Origin: Paenibacillus sp. MMS20-IR301
Lineage (GTDB): Bacteria > Bacillota > Bacilli > Paenibacillales > Paenibacillaceae
DNA length: 64,000 bases
Assembly (NCBI RefSeq): GCF_032302195.1
Contig: NZ_CP135275.1
Coordinates: 6,353,501-6,417,500, forward strand
Direction: 5' to 3'
A program made the position numbers and the translations under genes. This document shows, piece by piece, positions 44,151 through 53,633 of the stretch. Each line of letters starts with the position of its first letter. Position 1 is the stretch's first letter. A model generated the notes under the pieces. The model saw only the letters and a program-made list of their open reading frames with translations, was not told where the DNA came from and ran no database searches.

Positions 44151-45264
44151 ATGATAGATCCAAGTGTAAAGCAGGACCTGCGTGAAATCGGCAAGAAACT
44201 AACCAACCTTAGGGGGTCTCTTTGACTTAGACCTGAAGCTGGAGATGATCGCGAACTTCGAGGAGAAGATGGCTGCTCCCGGGTTCTGGGATGATCCGGA
44301 GAAGGCTCAAGGTGTAATTGGTGAGATGAATGCCGTGAAATCGGTGGTTGACCAGTATGAGAAGCTGCAGCAGGACTATGATGATGCGGCGATGATGACA
44401 GAGCTGGCTGATGAGGAAGGCGATGCGGAGCTGGCGGCAGAGGTGGCTGGAACGATCCGCAGCGTGGTCGCTAGAGTGGATGAGTTCGAGCTGCAGCTGC
44501 TGCTTAATCAGCCTTATGATAAATTGAATGCAATCCTGGAGCTGCATCCGGGTGCGGGCGGCACGGAATCCCAGGACTGGGGCCAGATGCTGCTGCGGAT
44601 GTATACACGCTGGGCCGAGAAGCGGGGCTTCAAAGTAGAAGTGCTCGATTATCTGCCGGGGGATGAAGCGGGGATTAAGAGTGTAACGCTGCTGATCAAG
44701 GGCCATAATGCATATGGGTACCTGAAAGCGGAGAAGGGCGTGCACCGGCTGGTGCGGATATCGCCATTTGATTCCTCGGGCAGACGGCATACCTCCTTCG
44801 TGTCCTGTGATGTGATGCCGGAGATTGCCGATGATGTAGAGGTGGAGATCCGTACAGAGGATCTGAAGATTGATACGTACCGGGCCAGCGGCGCGGGCGG
44901 TCAGCACATCAATACCACGGACTCTGCAGTCCGTATCACCCATATGCCTACCGGCGTTGTGGTCACCTGTCAGAATGAGCGTTCACAGATCAAGAACCGG
45001 GAGCAGGCGATGAAGATGCTGCGCTCCAAGCTCTACGAACGCAAGATTCAAGAGCAGCAGGCACAGCTCGATGAGATCCGCGGGGAACAGTCGGATATTG
45101 CCTGGGGCAGCCAGATCCGTTCTTATGTGTTCCATCCGTACAGCATGGTGAAGGATCACCGCACTTCTGTAGAGACGGGCAACACCGGAGCCGTGATGGA
45201 CGGCGATCTGGACGGCTTCATTGACGGTTATTTGCGGAGTCAGATCAAGACGGAAGCTGAATAA
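44151..45264 (+). CDS. prfB: Peptide chain release factor 2, with programmed +1 frameshift
   Basis: RF2 recognises UGA and UAA. Translation starts at ATG 44151 (RBS AAAGGTGATG). It reads 24 codons to CTT at 44220-44222, meets an in-frame TGA (44223-44225), shifts +1 and continues from GAC 44224 to 45264, giving about 370 residues, the family size. The SPF anticodon-like region is [13 protein letters not shown], and the catalytic GGQ is in [21 protein letters not shown] simple ORF search would wrongly begin at ATG 44245. Its place after secA is conserved. Confidence 0.95.
44208..44226 (+). other. prfB programmed frameshift site
   Basis: CTTAGGGGGTCTCTTTGAC: the internal Shine-Dalgarno-like AGGGGG (44211-44216), three nt, then the slippery CTT-TGA-C. 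It differs from the E. coli site by one base. RF2 shortage lets the ribosome slip and make more RF2. Confidence 0.95.
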
Positions 45265-45274
45265 ATTGAACAAT

Positions 45275-45310
45275 ATTCCTATGCGTCTCCGGAGGTGTAG
45301 GGATTTTTTT
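45275..45310 (+). terminator. Terminator after prfB
   Basis: An imperfect hairpin 45275-45304 with a TCCGGA core and a seven-base T-run. Confidence 0.75.
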
Positions 45311-45356
45311 CGGAATAACAGGACAGGCAAGTAAACATCTAAGGAGCAGGCTATAC

Positions 45357-46241
45357 ATGCAAAAAATCAATTCACGCAACAAACCGCCGCTCATTCCGCT
45401 GAACGGGCCGCTGCGTCATACCGTGGATATCGCGCTCATTCTGATTGGCTCGCTGATTACAGGACTGGCGTTTAACCTGTTCTTTCTGCCGAATCAGATT
45501 GCTTCCGGCGGGGTATCGGGGTTATCCGTGCTCGCTGAGGCCTGGTTTGGGGCAGAGCCGGCTTTTACCCAGTGGGCGCTTAATATTCCGCTCTTCATCC
45601 TCGGGATCATCTTCCTCGGCAAGCATTACGGCATCCGTTCCCTGCTGGGGAGCTTTGTGCTGCCGCTGTTCATCTTCCTGACCAAGGACGGGCCGGTGCC
45701 GACACATAATCCGCTGCTTGCTTCTATATATGGAGGAATTGGTGTGGGGCTGGGACTCGGACTGGTGTTCCGGGGGCGCGGCTCAACGGGTGGACTGACC
45801 ATTCTGGCGCAGATTATTCAAAAGCTTACCGGCTTCAGCTTCTCGCTGTCCGTCGTGCTGCTGGATGGTACGGTGATTACGCTGGCTGCTTTTGTGCTGG
45901 GCATGGAACAAGCCATGTATGCACTGATCGGACTGTTCGTGACGGGGAAAGTGATCAATGCGCTGGAGGTGGGCTTCAGCACGACGAAGGTAGCGTATAT
46001 TATTTCCGATCAGACCGAGGATATTTCGCAGGCGATTCTGAATGATCTGGACCGCGGGCTCACCAAGCTGAATGCGCAAGGCGGGTATACCGGGGATAAC
46101 CGGACCGTACTGATGGCTGTAGTAGGCCAGAACGAAATTACGAGGCTGAAGGCGATCGTCCGCTCGGTGGATCCGGGTGCATTTGTGATTATTACAGAAG
46201 CCCATGAAGTACTGGGCGAAGGATTCAAAAGAGAAGCGTAG
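45357..46241 (+). CDS. YitT family membrane protein (DUF161/DUF2179)
   Basis: 294 residues. Five or six hydrophobic segments fill ~25-190, with family motifs LPNQIASGGVSGLSVL (~45-60) and FRGRGSTGGLTILAQI. The C-terminal DUF2179 domain (~200-290) contains GFSTTKVAYIISDQTEDISQ and GGYTGDNRTVLMAVVGQNE. The function of the family is not established; transport or sensing has been suggested. RBS AAGGAG before ATG 45357. The terminator arm overlaps its last codons. Confidence 0.88.
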   Translation: MQKINSRNKPPLIPLNGPLRHTVDIALILIGSLITGLAFNLFFLPNQIASGGVSGLSVLAEAWFGAEPAFTQWALNIPLFILGIIFLGKHYGIRSLLGSFVLPLFIFLTKDGPVPTHNPLLASIYGGIGVGLGLGLVFRGRGSTGGLTILAQIIQKLTGFSFSLSVVLLDGTVITLAAFVLGMEQAMYALIGLFVTGKVINALEVGFSTTKVAYIISDQTEDISQAILNDLDRGLTKLNAQGGYTGDNRTVLMAVVGQNEITRLKAIVRSVDPGAFVIITEAHEVLGEGFKREA

Positions 46242-46275
46242 GCTCCCGCATGGGAAGCTCTGCGCTTTTCTTTTT
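46234..46275 (+). terminator. Terminator overlapping the end of the YitT gene
   Basis: AAGCG/CGCTT outer and GCTCCC/GGGAAGC inner pairings (46234-46269), followed by TTTTCTTTTT. Confidence 0.7.
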
Positions 46276-46333
46276 ATATAAGGAAGAGTTGAAGGGGATA
46301 ACTAGAAGGGCTGAATAAAGTTAACGTTACGTG

Positions 46334-46368
46334 TTGTATTTATATTAATTCGGTCGTATAATAATACA
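46334..46368 (+). promoter_or_regulatory. arg operon promoter with two ARG boxes
   Basis: Promoter TTGTAT (46334-46339), a 17-bp spacer, TATAAT (46357-46362). TGTATTTATATTAA (46335-46348) matches the ARG palindrome TGAATWWWWATTCA at 12 of 14 positions. CGTATAATAATACA (46355-46368) matches at about 11. The centres are 20 bp apart, two helical turns, as for ArgR/AhrC hexamer sites. Binding would cover both -35 and -10, giving arginine repression. Confidence 0.6.
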
Positions 46369-46427
46369 TATTTGCAGGACGGTTATTCACAGGGCATAAT
46401 GATAGAAATGAGAATCAGGAAGCGGGG

Positions 46428-47483
46428 ATGACAGTGACAGGCAAGCTGAGGGCGGCAATTGTCGGATCAACGGGATATGGGGGCGTGGAGCTGATCAGGC
46501 TGCTGCAGAGCCACCCTGATATAGAGATTACTTCAGTGATTTCCTCTTCCAGCGCAGGTGCGCCGATTGAAGAAGGGTTCCCGCATCTGACGGGGATTGT
46601 ACAGCGTAATCTGGATGGTGTGGATGCAGCGGAGATGGCCGCCAGGGCGGATGTTGTCTTCACAGCTACCCCTTCGGGCGTCAGTGCAAAGCTGGTTCCA
46701 GGTCTGCTTGAGGCTGGCCTTAAGGTGGTTGATCTCTCCGGGGATTTCCGGCTGAAGGATGGTGCGGAGTATGAGCAGTGGTATAAGCATCCGGCTCCAC
46801 CGGAAGCTTACCTGCAGCAGGCAGTATACGGGTTGTGCGAGGTATATGGCGGCCGTGCGGCTGGGGTAGACTTCATCTCGAATCCCGGCTGTTATCCAAC
46901 CGCTACGCTGCTCGGGCTGGTTCCGGCGCTTGAAGCCGGCTGGATCAAACCGGACAGCATCATCATTGATGCGAAATCCGGAGTGTCCGGGGCCGGGCGG
47001 GGAACGAGCCTGATGGTTCATTTTGCCGAGATTAACGAGAACTTCAAGGCCTACAAAATCAACAAACACCAGCATATCCCGGAGATCGAGCAGGTGCTCA
47101 CAGATATCGCAGGCGAGAAAGTAACGGTAACGTTCACCACGCATCTGGTGCCGATGACCCGGGGGATTATGAGTACGATGTATGCGGGGCTGAACGGTGA
47201 ACATAGCGAGCAGGAACTGGTGGAACTATACCGTAAGTATTATGCAGGCCGGCCGTATGTGCGTGTGCGGGAGGCGGGAGTTATTCCGGCGACGAAGGAA
47301 GTCAGCGGGTCGAACTATTGTGATATCGGCTTCGCTACAGATCCGCGTACCGGACGGGTCACCATTGTATCGGTCATCGATAATATCGTTAAGGGCGCAG
47401 CAGGGCAGGCGATTCAGAACCTGAATTTGATGATGGGATGGGAGGAAACCCGCGGACTTGGTTACACGCCAGTGTATCCATAA
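46428..47483 (+). CDS. argC: N-acetyl-gamma-glutamyl-phosphate reductase
   Basis: 351 residues; the third step of arginine synthesis (NADPH reduction of N-acetylglutamyl phosphate). The NADP loop is IVGSTGYGGVELIRLLQSHP near the N-terminus; the catalytic cysteine is in NPGCYPTATLLGL (~150). KINKHQHIPEIEQ holds the active-site His. ATG 46428 with AGGAAGCGGGG upstream; a GTG at 46434 is possible. First gene of argC-J-B-D-F. Confidence 0.96.
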   Translation: MTVTGKLRAAIVGSTGYGGVELIRLLQSHPDIEITSVISSSSAGAPIEEGFPHLTGIVQRNLDGVDAAEMAARADVVFTATPSGVSAKLVPGLLEAGLKVVDLSGDFRLKDGAEYEQWYKHPAPPEAYLQQAVYGLCEVYGGRAAGVDFISNPGCYPTATLLGLVPALEAGWIKPDSIIIDAKSGVSGAGRGTSLMVHFAEINENFKAYKINKHQHIPEIEQVLTDIAGEKVTVTFTTHLVPMTRGIMSTMYAGLNGEHSEQELVELYRKYYAGRPYVRVREAGVIPATKEVSGSNYCDIGFATDPRTGRVTIVSVIDNIVKGAAGQAIQNLNLMMGWEETRGLGYTPVYP

Positions 47484-47504
47484 GGGACAGCGGTCAAACT
47501 ACAC

Positions 47505-48737
47505 ATGAGCGAGAATCAACTATATACCGTCGTGAACGGCGGAGGCATTACTACACCCAAGGGCTTCACATCAGGAGGTCTGCACTGTGGTCTCAAAAAA
47601 ACCGAACGCAACGACCTCGGCGCTATTCTTTGTGAGGTTCCTGCTACAGCTGCAGCGGTGTTTACCACGAATGTGTTTCAGGCGGCTCCGCTGAAGGTGA
47701 CGCGGGAGAGTCTGGCGGACGGGACACTGCAGGCAATTATCGTCAACAGCGGTAATGCGAATGCCTGCACAGGGGCTCAGGGCGAGGCGGATGCGTATGA
47801 GATGCGCAGTGCGGCTGCCCGTCATTTGGGCGTAAGCGAAGAGAACGTTGCGGTGGCATCTACGGGCGTAATCGGTGAGACGCTGAAGATGGACTGTGTA
47901 CGCAGCGGGATTGCCGGACTGCCTGCTAAGCTGGATGGCGGTGCTGCCGGGGCAGAGGAGTTCAGCCAGGCTATTCTGACAACCGATCTGGTCAAAAAAG
48001 AATGCTGCGTCAAGCTGACGGTCGGCGGTACAGAGATAACGATTGCCGGAGCGGCCAAGGGCTCAGGAATGATTCACCCGAATATGGCGACGATGCTGGG
48101 CTTCATGACTACAGACGCTGCGATTGATGCAGAGGATCTGCTCAGTCTGCTGCGCAGTGCGACCAATTCTACTTTTAATATGATTACGGTGGATGGAGAT
48201 ACTAGCACGAATGATATGCTGGTTACGATGGCGAGCGGTCTGGCGGGGAATGAGAAGCTGACGCGGGAGCATGCGGACTGGGAAGCTTTTGCCGCCGGAT
48301 TCACCCATGTGTGCCGGAGTCTGGCGATGGCGATTGCCCGTGACGGTGAAGGGGCGACGAAGCTGATTGAGGTGCAGGTGAGCGGTGCGGTGCATAATGA
48401 AGCTGCTGCTGCGATTGCCAAGACTGTAGTCGGCTCAAGCCTGGTGAAATCGGCAATCTTCGGTGCGGATGCCAACTGGGGGCGGATTATCGCTGCGGTC
48501 GGGCGCGCGGGTGTACCGGTATCACCGGAGCAGGTGGATATTAAGCTGGGAGAGATCGAGGTGCTGCGTTCCTCGCGTCCGGTCGCTTTTGATGAGGAGA
48601 AAGCCCTTCATTATCTGCAAAAGAGTGATACCGTGCTGATCACCGTAGTCTTGGCTGACGGAAGCGGAAGGGCAACAGCCTGGGGCTGTGACCTTACCTA
48701 CGATTATGTGCGTATTAATGCTGCTTACCGTACCTAA
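47505..48737 (+). CDS. argJ: Glutamate N-acetyltransferase / ornithine acetyltransferase
   Basis: 410 residues. It recycles the acetyl group from acetylornithine to glutamate and, in bifunctional forms, also uses acetyl-CoA. The self-cleavage site is GSGMIHPNMATMLGFMTTDA with Thr as the new nucleophile (~190). Further motifs are NTNAF-like oxyanion residues in ATSTGVIGE and GADANWGRIIAA. Start ATG 47505, 21 nt after argC, with a weak RBS, suggesting coupling. No argA is seen, so this enzyme probably supplies N-acetylglutamate. Confidence 0.95.
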   Translation: MSENQLYTVVNGGGITTPKGFTSGGLHCGLKKTERNDLGAILCEVPATAAAVFTTNVFQAAPLKVTRESLADGTLQAIIVNSGNANACTGAQGEADAYEMRSAAARHLGVSEENVAVASTGVIGETLKMDCVRSGIAGLPAKLDGGAAGAEEFSQAILTTDLVKKECCVKLTVGGTEITIAGAAKGSGMIHPNMATMLGFMTTDAAIDAEDLLSLLRSATNSTFNMITVDGDTSTNDMLVTMASGLAGNEKLTREHADWEAFAAGFTHVCRSLAMAIARDGEGATKLIEVQVSGAVHNEAAAAIAKTVVGSSLVKSAIFGADANWGRIIAAVGRAGVPVSPEQVDIKLGEIEVLRSSRPVAFDEEKALHYLQKSDTVLITVVLADGSGRATAWGCDLTYDYVRINAAYRT

Positions 48738-48798
48738 CCAGGTACTTATCAGGTGCTGAGTGGCGGCAGGGCATAAGCTTAAGGGGGCATAGGCTAAG

Positions 48799-49611
48799 AT
48801 GACGTTTGAAGATTTAGAGCTGCAGGCCGGCGGGCTGTTCGTAATGAAATGCGGCGGGAGTACGCTGGCTGCGCTGCCGGATTCGTTCTTTGAGGATCTG
48901 CGGGAGCTGCAAGCCGGCGGAGTACAGCCTGTCATTGTACATGGCGGCGGCCCGGCAATCTCCGGCAACCTGGAGAAGCTGGGAATTGAGAGCAGCTTCG
49001 TGAACGGCCTCAGGGTGACGACGGAAGAAGTGCTTGATGTGGTGGAGATGACGCTCTCGGGGAGCATTAACAAGGCCATAGTCCGCAGAATTCAAGCCGC
49101 CGGCGGACAGGCGCTCGGATTATCCGGCGTTGACGGTAACCTGATTATGGCGCGTCCGGTAGCGAACAGTGCTGAACTGGGAATGGTTGGTGAAGTAACC
49201 GAGGTGAATGCGGAGATTGTAAAAGGAATTATCGCGCTCGGCTATATCCCGGTAATCGCCCCTATCGGTGTGGATGGCGGAGGCCAGCGTTACAATATTA
49301 ATGCGGATACAGCGGCTGGTGCGGTTGCTTCCTTTGTAGAATCGCCCAGTATGATCGTAGTTACCGATGTACCGGGAATTATGCGTGAGCTGGACGGGAA
49401 GAAGATCGTGCTTCCTTCCGTAACGGTGGCACAGATCGAGGAACTGATCGCGGATGGTGAAATCTACGGCGGGATGATTCCCAAAGTACGCGCTGCGATG
49501 GATTGTATTCAGGGCAAGGTGTCGGAGGTTGTGATTGTTGACGGCAAGGAGCCGCGGGTACTCAGCCGGGTGCTGCAGGGCGAAGAGCTGGGAACGCGGA
49601 TTGTAAGATAA
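48799..49611 (+). CDS. argB: N-acetylglutamate kinase
   Basis: 270 residues, amino acid kinase family. The phosphate-binding Lys/Gly motif is VMKCGGSTLAAL, the substrate loop VIVHGGGPAISGNL, and the late VDGGGQRYNINADTAAGAVA and VVTDVPGIMRELDGKK complete the fold. It phosphorylates N-acetylglutamate. The N-terminal regulatory helix of arginine-inhibited enzymes is short here, as expected when ArgJ recycles acetyl groups. Confidence 0.95.
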   Translation: MTFEDLELQAGGLFVMKCGGSTLAALPDSFFEDLRELQAGGVQPVIVHGGGPAISGNLEKLGIESSFVNGLRVTTEEVLDVVEMTLSGSINKAIVRRIQAAGGQALGLSGVDGNLIMARPVANSAELGMVGEVTEVNAEIVKGIIALGYIPVIAPIGVDGGGQRYNINADTAAGAVASFVESPSMIVVTDVPGIMRELDGKKIVLPSVTVAQIEELIADGEIYGGMIPKVRAAMDCIQGKVSEVVIVDGKEPRVLSRVLQGEELGTRIVR

Positions 49612-49660
49612 AAGAGCGCTGACGGATAACCGCAGCAGCATGGTGGGAGAGTGACTAAGA

Positions 49661-50953
49661 ATGAGTGAGCTTACGCAAACGGAAAAAGATTCTTTGACAG
49701 GGGCAACGCAGGAACGTTCAGCGGAAACGAAGGAACAGGGAGCCGCTTCTGCTCCTGCCAAGCTGAGTGCGGTATTCCCGTCCTACGCCAGATATGATCT
49801 TAGTCTGGTTAAGGGCAAGGGCAGCTGGGTGTGGGATGATCAGGGCAACAAGTATCTCGATTTCATGTGCGGATTGGCTGTAACGAGCCTGGGCCACGCT
49901 CCGGAGAAGGTGGGCGAGAAGCTGAAGGCGCAGATTGATACGCTATGGCATGTCTCGAACCTGTTCCATATTCCGGGACAGGACCGGGTAGCTGCGCTGC
50001 TCACCGGCAACAGCTGTGCGGATCAGGTGTTCTTCTGCAACAGCGGAGCCGAGGCGAATGAGGCGGCAATCAAGCTGGCCCGCCGGTATCACCAGAAGGT
50101 GAAGGGTGATGACCGCTATGAGGTGATTACCTTCGAGCAGTCCTTCCACGGCCGCACACTGGCTACACTGACCGCAACGGGCCAGGCGAAGGTCAAGGAA
50201 GGCTTCCTGCCGCTGCCGGCAGGCTTCAAGACCGTGCCGCTGCATGATCTGCCGGCGCTGGAGTCGGCCATCACTGAGCATACAGCGGCGATCATGCTGG
50301 AGATGGTGCTGGCTGAAGGCGGCGTGCTTGAGGTACAGCAGGACTTCCTGGATGCTGTTGTTGCCCTGTGCAAGCAGCATGGTCTGCTGCTGATCGTGGA
50401 CGAGGTGCAGACCGGCATGGGCCGGACAGGCAAGCTGTTCGCGCATCAGCATTACGGCATTGAGCCGGATATCTTCACCTTGGCCAAAGGCGTGGCCAGC
50501 GGCTTCCCGGCCGGCGTGATGCTGGGCAAGGGATACCTGCGCGAGGCATTCAGCCCGGGGAGCCATGCGAGCACCTTCGGCGGCACGCCGCTTGCGGCAG
50601 CCGTCATGGAAGCGACGATTGAGACGATGCTGGAGGATGAGCTGCCGCAGCGGGCTGCTGACATGGGCGATTACTTAAGCGGGCTGCTGAGAGAGAAGCT
50701 GGCGGATACTTCGTTTGTGAAGGAAATCCGTGGCAAAGGCCTCTTGATCGGGATCGAATGTACAGAGCCGGTAGGGGAGATCGTGCTGGCCGGACAGAAG
50801 CGCGGCCTGCTGTTCGTTCAGGCCGGACCGAATGTCATCCGGCTGCTGCCTAATCTATATGTAACCAAAGAGGAGATTCATCAGGCGGTGGACATCCTTT
50901 CGGATCTAATCCATACTTATGCTAACAAAGGAAACGGGGAGGCCAATTCATGA
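49661..50953 (+). CDS. argD: Acetylornithine aminotransferase
   Basis: 430 residues, PLP-dependent class III aminotransferase. FCNSGAEANEAAIKLARRYH binds the phosphate; EVQTGMGRTGKLFAHQHYGI contains the cofactor Asp region; the PLP lysine is in FTLAKGVASGFPAGVML. A ~33-residue polar N-terminal extension rich in Thr, Glu and Ala precedes the usual start around SAVFPSYARYDLSLVKG. ATG 49661 has GGGAGAG upstream. Its stop overlaps the argF start (ATGA). Confidence 0.95.
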   Translation: MSELTQTEKDSLTGATQERSAETKEQGAASAPAKLSAVFPSYARYDLSLVKGKGSWVWDDQGNKYLDFMCGLAVTSLGHAPEKVGEKLKAQIDTLWHVSNLFHIPGQDRVAALLTGNSCADQVFFCNSGAEANEAAIKLARRYHQKVKGDDRYEVITFEQSFHGRTLATLTATGQAKVKEGFLPLPAGFKTVPLHDLPALESAITEHTAAIMLEMVLAEGGVLEVQQDFLDAVVALCKQHGLLLIVDEVQTGMGRTGKLFAHQHYGIEPDIFTLAKGVASGFPAGVMLGKGYLREAFSPGSHASTFGGTPLAAAVMEATIETMLEDELPQRAADMGDYLSGLLREKLADTSFVKEIRGKGLLIGIECTEPVGEIVLAGQKRGLLFVQAGPNVIRLLPNLYVTKEEIHQAVDILSDLIHTYANKGNGEANS

Positions 50954-51918
50954 GTCAGGTTACCAAGGGCAGTGCAGAGGCAATCGCAGCCCAGCTCAAA
51001 GGCCGTGATTTGCTGGAGCTGAACGATTACAGCCCGGAGGAAATTACGTATCTTATCGAACTTGCGATTGAGCTGAAGCGCAAGCAGAAGAACGGTGAAG
51101 TCTACCAGCCGCTGCTGGGGAAGACAATCGGTCTTATTTTTGAGAAATCGTCGACGCGCACACGGGTATCCTTCGAAGTCGGCATGTATCAGCTCGGCGG
51201 TCATGCGCTGTTCCTCAGCAAAAATGATATCCAGCTCGGCCGCGGCGAGACCGTTGGAGATACAGCACAGGTCATGTCGCGGTACTTAGACGGAATCATG
51301 ATCCGTACCTTCGGCCATGATAAAGTGGAAGAACTGGCCCGCTATGCTTCAGTTCCTGTAATCAACGGCCTTAGCGATCTGGCACATCCGTGCCAGGTGC
51401 TGGCGGATTACCAGACCGTGTATGAGCACAAGGGCAAGCTGAAGGGCCTGAAGCTGGCCTACATCGGCGACGGCAACAACATGGCGCATTCCCTGCTGAT
51501 CGGCGGAGCTAAGCTGGGTGTGCATGTAAGTATCGCCGGACCGGAGGGCTACGGGCCAGACGCGGCTGTAGTGGCCGAGGCGCGCGAGATCGCCAAGGGT
51601 ACGGGTTCAGTAATCACCGTTACCCGCAGCCCGCAGGAAGCCGTACAGGACGCGGATGTAATTTATACGGATGTATGGGCCAGCATGGGCTTCGAGGCGG
51701 AACAGCTGGCGCGTGAAGCGGCGTTCAAGGACTATCAGGTCAATGAGGAACTCGTGGCGCTTGCCAAAAGCGACTATCTGTTCCTGCACTGCCTCCCGGC
51801 CCACCGTGAGGAAGAGGTCAGCACCGGTGTCATCGACGGCCCGAACTCGGTTATCTTCGATCAGGCCGAGAACCGCCTGCATGCGCAGAAGGCGCTTATG
51901 GCGGCTTTGATGGGCTAA
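50950..51918 (+). CDS. argF: Ornithine carbamoyltransferase
   Basis: 322 residues. Joins ornithine and carbamoyl phosphate to citrulline. The carbamoyl-phosphate loop is EKSSTRTRVSFEVGMYQLGG; the HPCQVLADYQT motif and the ornithine loop LHCLPAHREEEVS are all present, so it is the biosynthetic enzyme rather than a knotted paralogue. The 4-bp overlap with argD shows translational coupling. Last gene of the first arg block. Confidence 0.97.
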   Translation: MSQVTKGSAEAIAAQLKGRDLLELNDYSPEEITYLIELAIELKRKQKNGEVYQPLLGKTIGLIFEKSSTRTRVSFEVGMYQLGGHALFLSKNDIQLGRGETVGDTAQVMSRYLDGIMIRTFGHDKVEELARYASVPVINGLSDLAHPCQVLADYQTVYEHKGKLKGLKLAYIGDGNNMAHSLLIGGAKLGVHVSIAGPEGYGPDAAVVAEAREIAKGTGSVITVTRSPQEAVQDADVIYTDVWASMGFEAEQLAREAAFKDYQVNEELVALAKSDYLFLHCLPAHREEEVSTGVIDGPNSVIFDQAENRLHAQKALMAALMG

Positions 51919-51985
51919 CCTGCGCCCGGCATGGGTTTAACAGTGAATCGTAGAGTAAAACAGGGATTAACCTGTTTGGATCTTA

Positions 51986-52006
51986 TCTTATATACACCAT
52001 ATAAGA
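51986..52006 (+). other. 8-bp hairpin downstream of argF
   Basis: TCTTATAT (51986-51993) and ATATAAGA (51999-52006) around ACACC; another hairpin, AAACAGG/CCTGTTT, lies at 51958-51977. Neither has a T-run. The rest of the gap 51919-52277 holds the repeat element and the argG promoter region. Confidence 0.4.
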
Positions 52007-52050
52007 TGAACTGGATTGAAATGAGAGGGTTGGAAGGATTGGAAGGAAAT

Positions 52051-52193
52051 TTTGGAACTGCAGGAGCGTCAGCGTCCGCCTGAAAGCTTTCCGCAGGAAA
52101 GCTACTTCGGAAGCATATGCTGTCTGCGGATTTCCACCGCAACCAGCGGTACAAATCAAGAAATCTGCAGACAACAGCGGCCGAAAGTCCAAA
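52051..52193. repeat. ~143-bp intergenic hairpin element, copy 2 (before argG)
   Basis: Outer ends TTTGGAACT (52051-52059) and AGTCCAAA (52186-52193) are near inverted repeats. Inside are AGCTTTCC/GGAAAGCT (52085-52092, 52096-52103) and a 13-bp arm, 52121-52133 with 52161-52173, complete except for one G-U. The 5' part is shared with copy 1 at 43957. Probably a dispersed non-coding element able to fold as RNA. Confidence 0.6.
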
Positions 52194-52221
52194 TATTTTC
52201 TGTAATGACGCCCAAAACCCG

Positions 52222-52249
52222 TTTATAAATTTGTAGTTGATCTTATAAC
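52222..52249 (+). promoter_or_regulatory. Weak candidate promoter of argGH
   Basis: TTTATA (52222-52227), 16 bp, TATAAC (52244-52249). No ARG box as good as the argC pair was found. Confidence 0.3.
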
Positions 52250-52277
52250 CCCCACACCGAAAGGAAGTAGTACCAAC

Positions 52278-53513
52278 ATGGCAAAAGAAAAAATCGTCCT
52301 CGCCTATTCCGGCGGGCTGGATACCTCAGTCATTCTGAAATGGCTGAAAGAGACCTATGATGCGGAGATTATTGCTTTTACAGCCGATATCGGCCAAAAA
52401 GAAGAGCTGGACGGCCTGGAGGAAAAAGCGCTCGCTACCGGCGCTTCCAAAGTCTACATAGATGACCTGCGCGACGAATTCGCGAATGACTTCATCTACC
52501 CGATGTTCCAGGCGGGAGCCCTTTACGAAGGCCAGTACCTGCTTGGCACGAGCATTGCCCGTCCGCTGATCGCTAAGCGTATGGTGGATATCGCGATCGC
52601 CGAAGGCGCTACAGCGATTGCCCACGGGGCAACCGGCAAGGGGAATGACCAGGTGCGCTTTGAACTGAACGCCGCTGCCTTGTCCCCAAGCATCAAGGTG
52701 ATTGCCCCATGGCGTCTGGAGGAGTTCCGCAACCAGTTCCCTGGACGCGCGGAGATGATTGCTTATGCTGAAGCAAACGGCATTCCTGTACAGGCTTCGG
52801 CGGCTAAGCCGTACTCTATGGACCGCAACCTGCTGCACATCAGCTATGAGAGCGGCGTGCTGGAAGATCCTTGGTTCGACCCAAGCGCACCGGAGAATAA
52901 GGAAATGTTCCTGCTCTCGAATGCTCCGGAGGACGCCCCGGATGAAGCGGAATATCTGGAGCTGGACTTCGTTAAGGGTGACTGTGTAGCGCTGAACGGT
53001 GAATCGCTGTCTCCGCTGCAAGTCATGGAGAAGCTGAATGAGCTGGGCGGCAAGCACGGGATCGGACGCGTGGATATGGTCGAGAACCGTTTCGTCGGCA
53101 TGAAGAGCCGCGGCGTATACGAGACTCCGGGCGGAACCATCCTGTTCACCGCTCACCGCAAAATGGAGTCCATCACCATGGACCGTGAAGTGATGAACCT
53201 GCGGGACAGCCTGATTACCCGTTACAGCACACTCGTGTATAACGGCTTCTGGTTCGCGCCAGAGCGGCTTGCATTGCAGGCCCTGGTGAAGGAGAGCCAG
53301 CAGAATGTGACCGGTACGGTACGCGTGAAGCTGTACAAAGGCAACATTATCGGCGCCGGTGTGAAGAGTCCGGTCAGCCTGTACAACCCGGATATCGCTA
53401 CAATGGAAGCTGATCCTACACAAGCCTATGATCAGGGAGATGCTACAGGCTTCATCCGCCTGAATGCCCTGCGTCTGAAGGTATCGGCGGGCGTAGCGGA
53501 ATCCAACAAGTAG
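52278..53513 (+). CDS. argG: Argininosuccinate synthase
   Basis: 411 residues. Condenses citrulline and aspartate using ATP. The PP-loop [16 protein letters not shown] at ~8-23 and [13 protein letters not shown] (~115) are diagnostic; [17 protein letters not shown] follows later. RBS AAAGGAAG before ATG 52278. It starts the second arg block with argH 120 bp downstream. Confidence 0.97.
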   Translation: MAKEKIVLAYSGGLDTSVILKWLKETYDAEIIAFTADIGQKEELDGLEEKALATGASKVYIDDLRDEFANDFIYPMFQAGALYEGQYLLGTSIARPLIAKRMVDIAIAEGATAIAHGATGKGNDQVRFELNAAALSPSIKVIAPWRLEEFRNQFPGRAEMIAYAEANGIPVQASAAKPYSMDRNLLHISYESGVLEDPWFDPSAPENKEMFLLSNAPEDAPDEAEYLELDFVKGDCVALNGESLSPLQVMEKLNELGGKHGIGRVDMVENRFVGMKSRGVYETPGGTILFTAHRKMESITMDREVMNLRDSLITRYSTLVYNGFWFAPERLALQALVKESQQNVTGTVRVKLYKGNIIGAGVKSPVSLYNPDIATMEADPTQAYDQGDATGFIRLNALRLKVSAGVAESNK

Positions 53514-53633
53514 AAGCAATTAGCCGTTTGGCGGTTTTTCATACAATCACAATATAAGCGGACAGAAGCAGGCCGTTCCTCCGAAGCCGGACAGGGGCGG
53601 CCCTTCTAACGTCAATCGAGGAGGACACAACAG

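Noticed and set aside
44151..44225. prfB as a pseudogene broken by an in-frame TGA
   Set aside because: The TGA is the programmed frameshift site with its AGGGGG stimulator.
53514..53633. GCCG/GCGG hairpin with T-run between argG and argH as a terminator
   Set aside because: The stem is only 3-4 bp; too weak to support a call.
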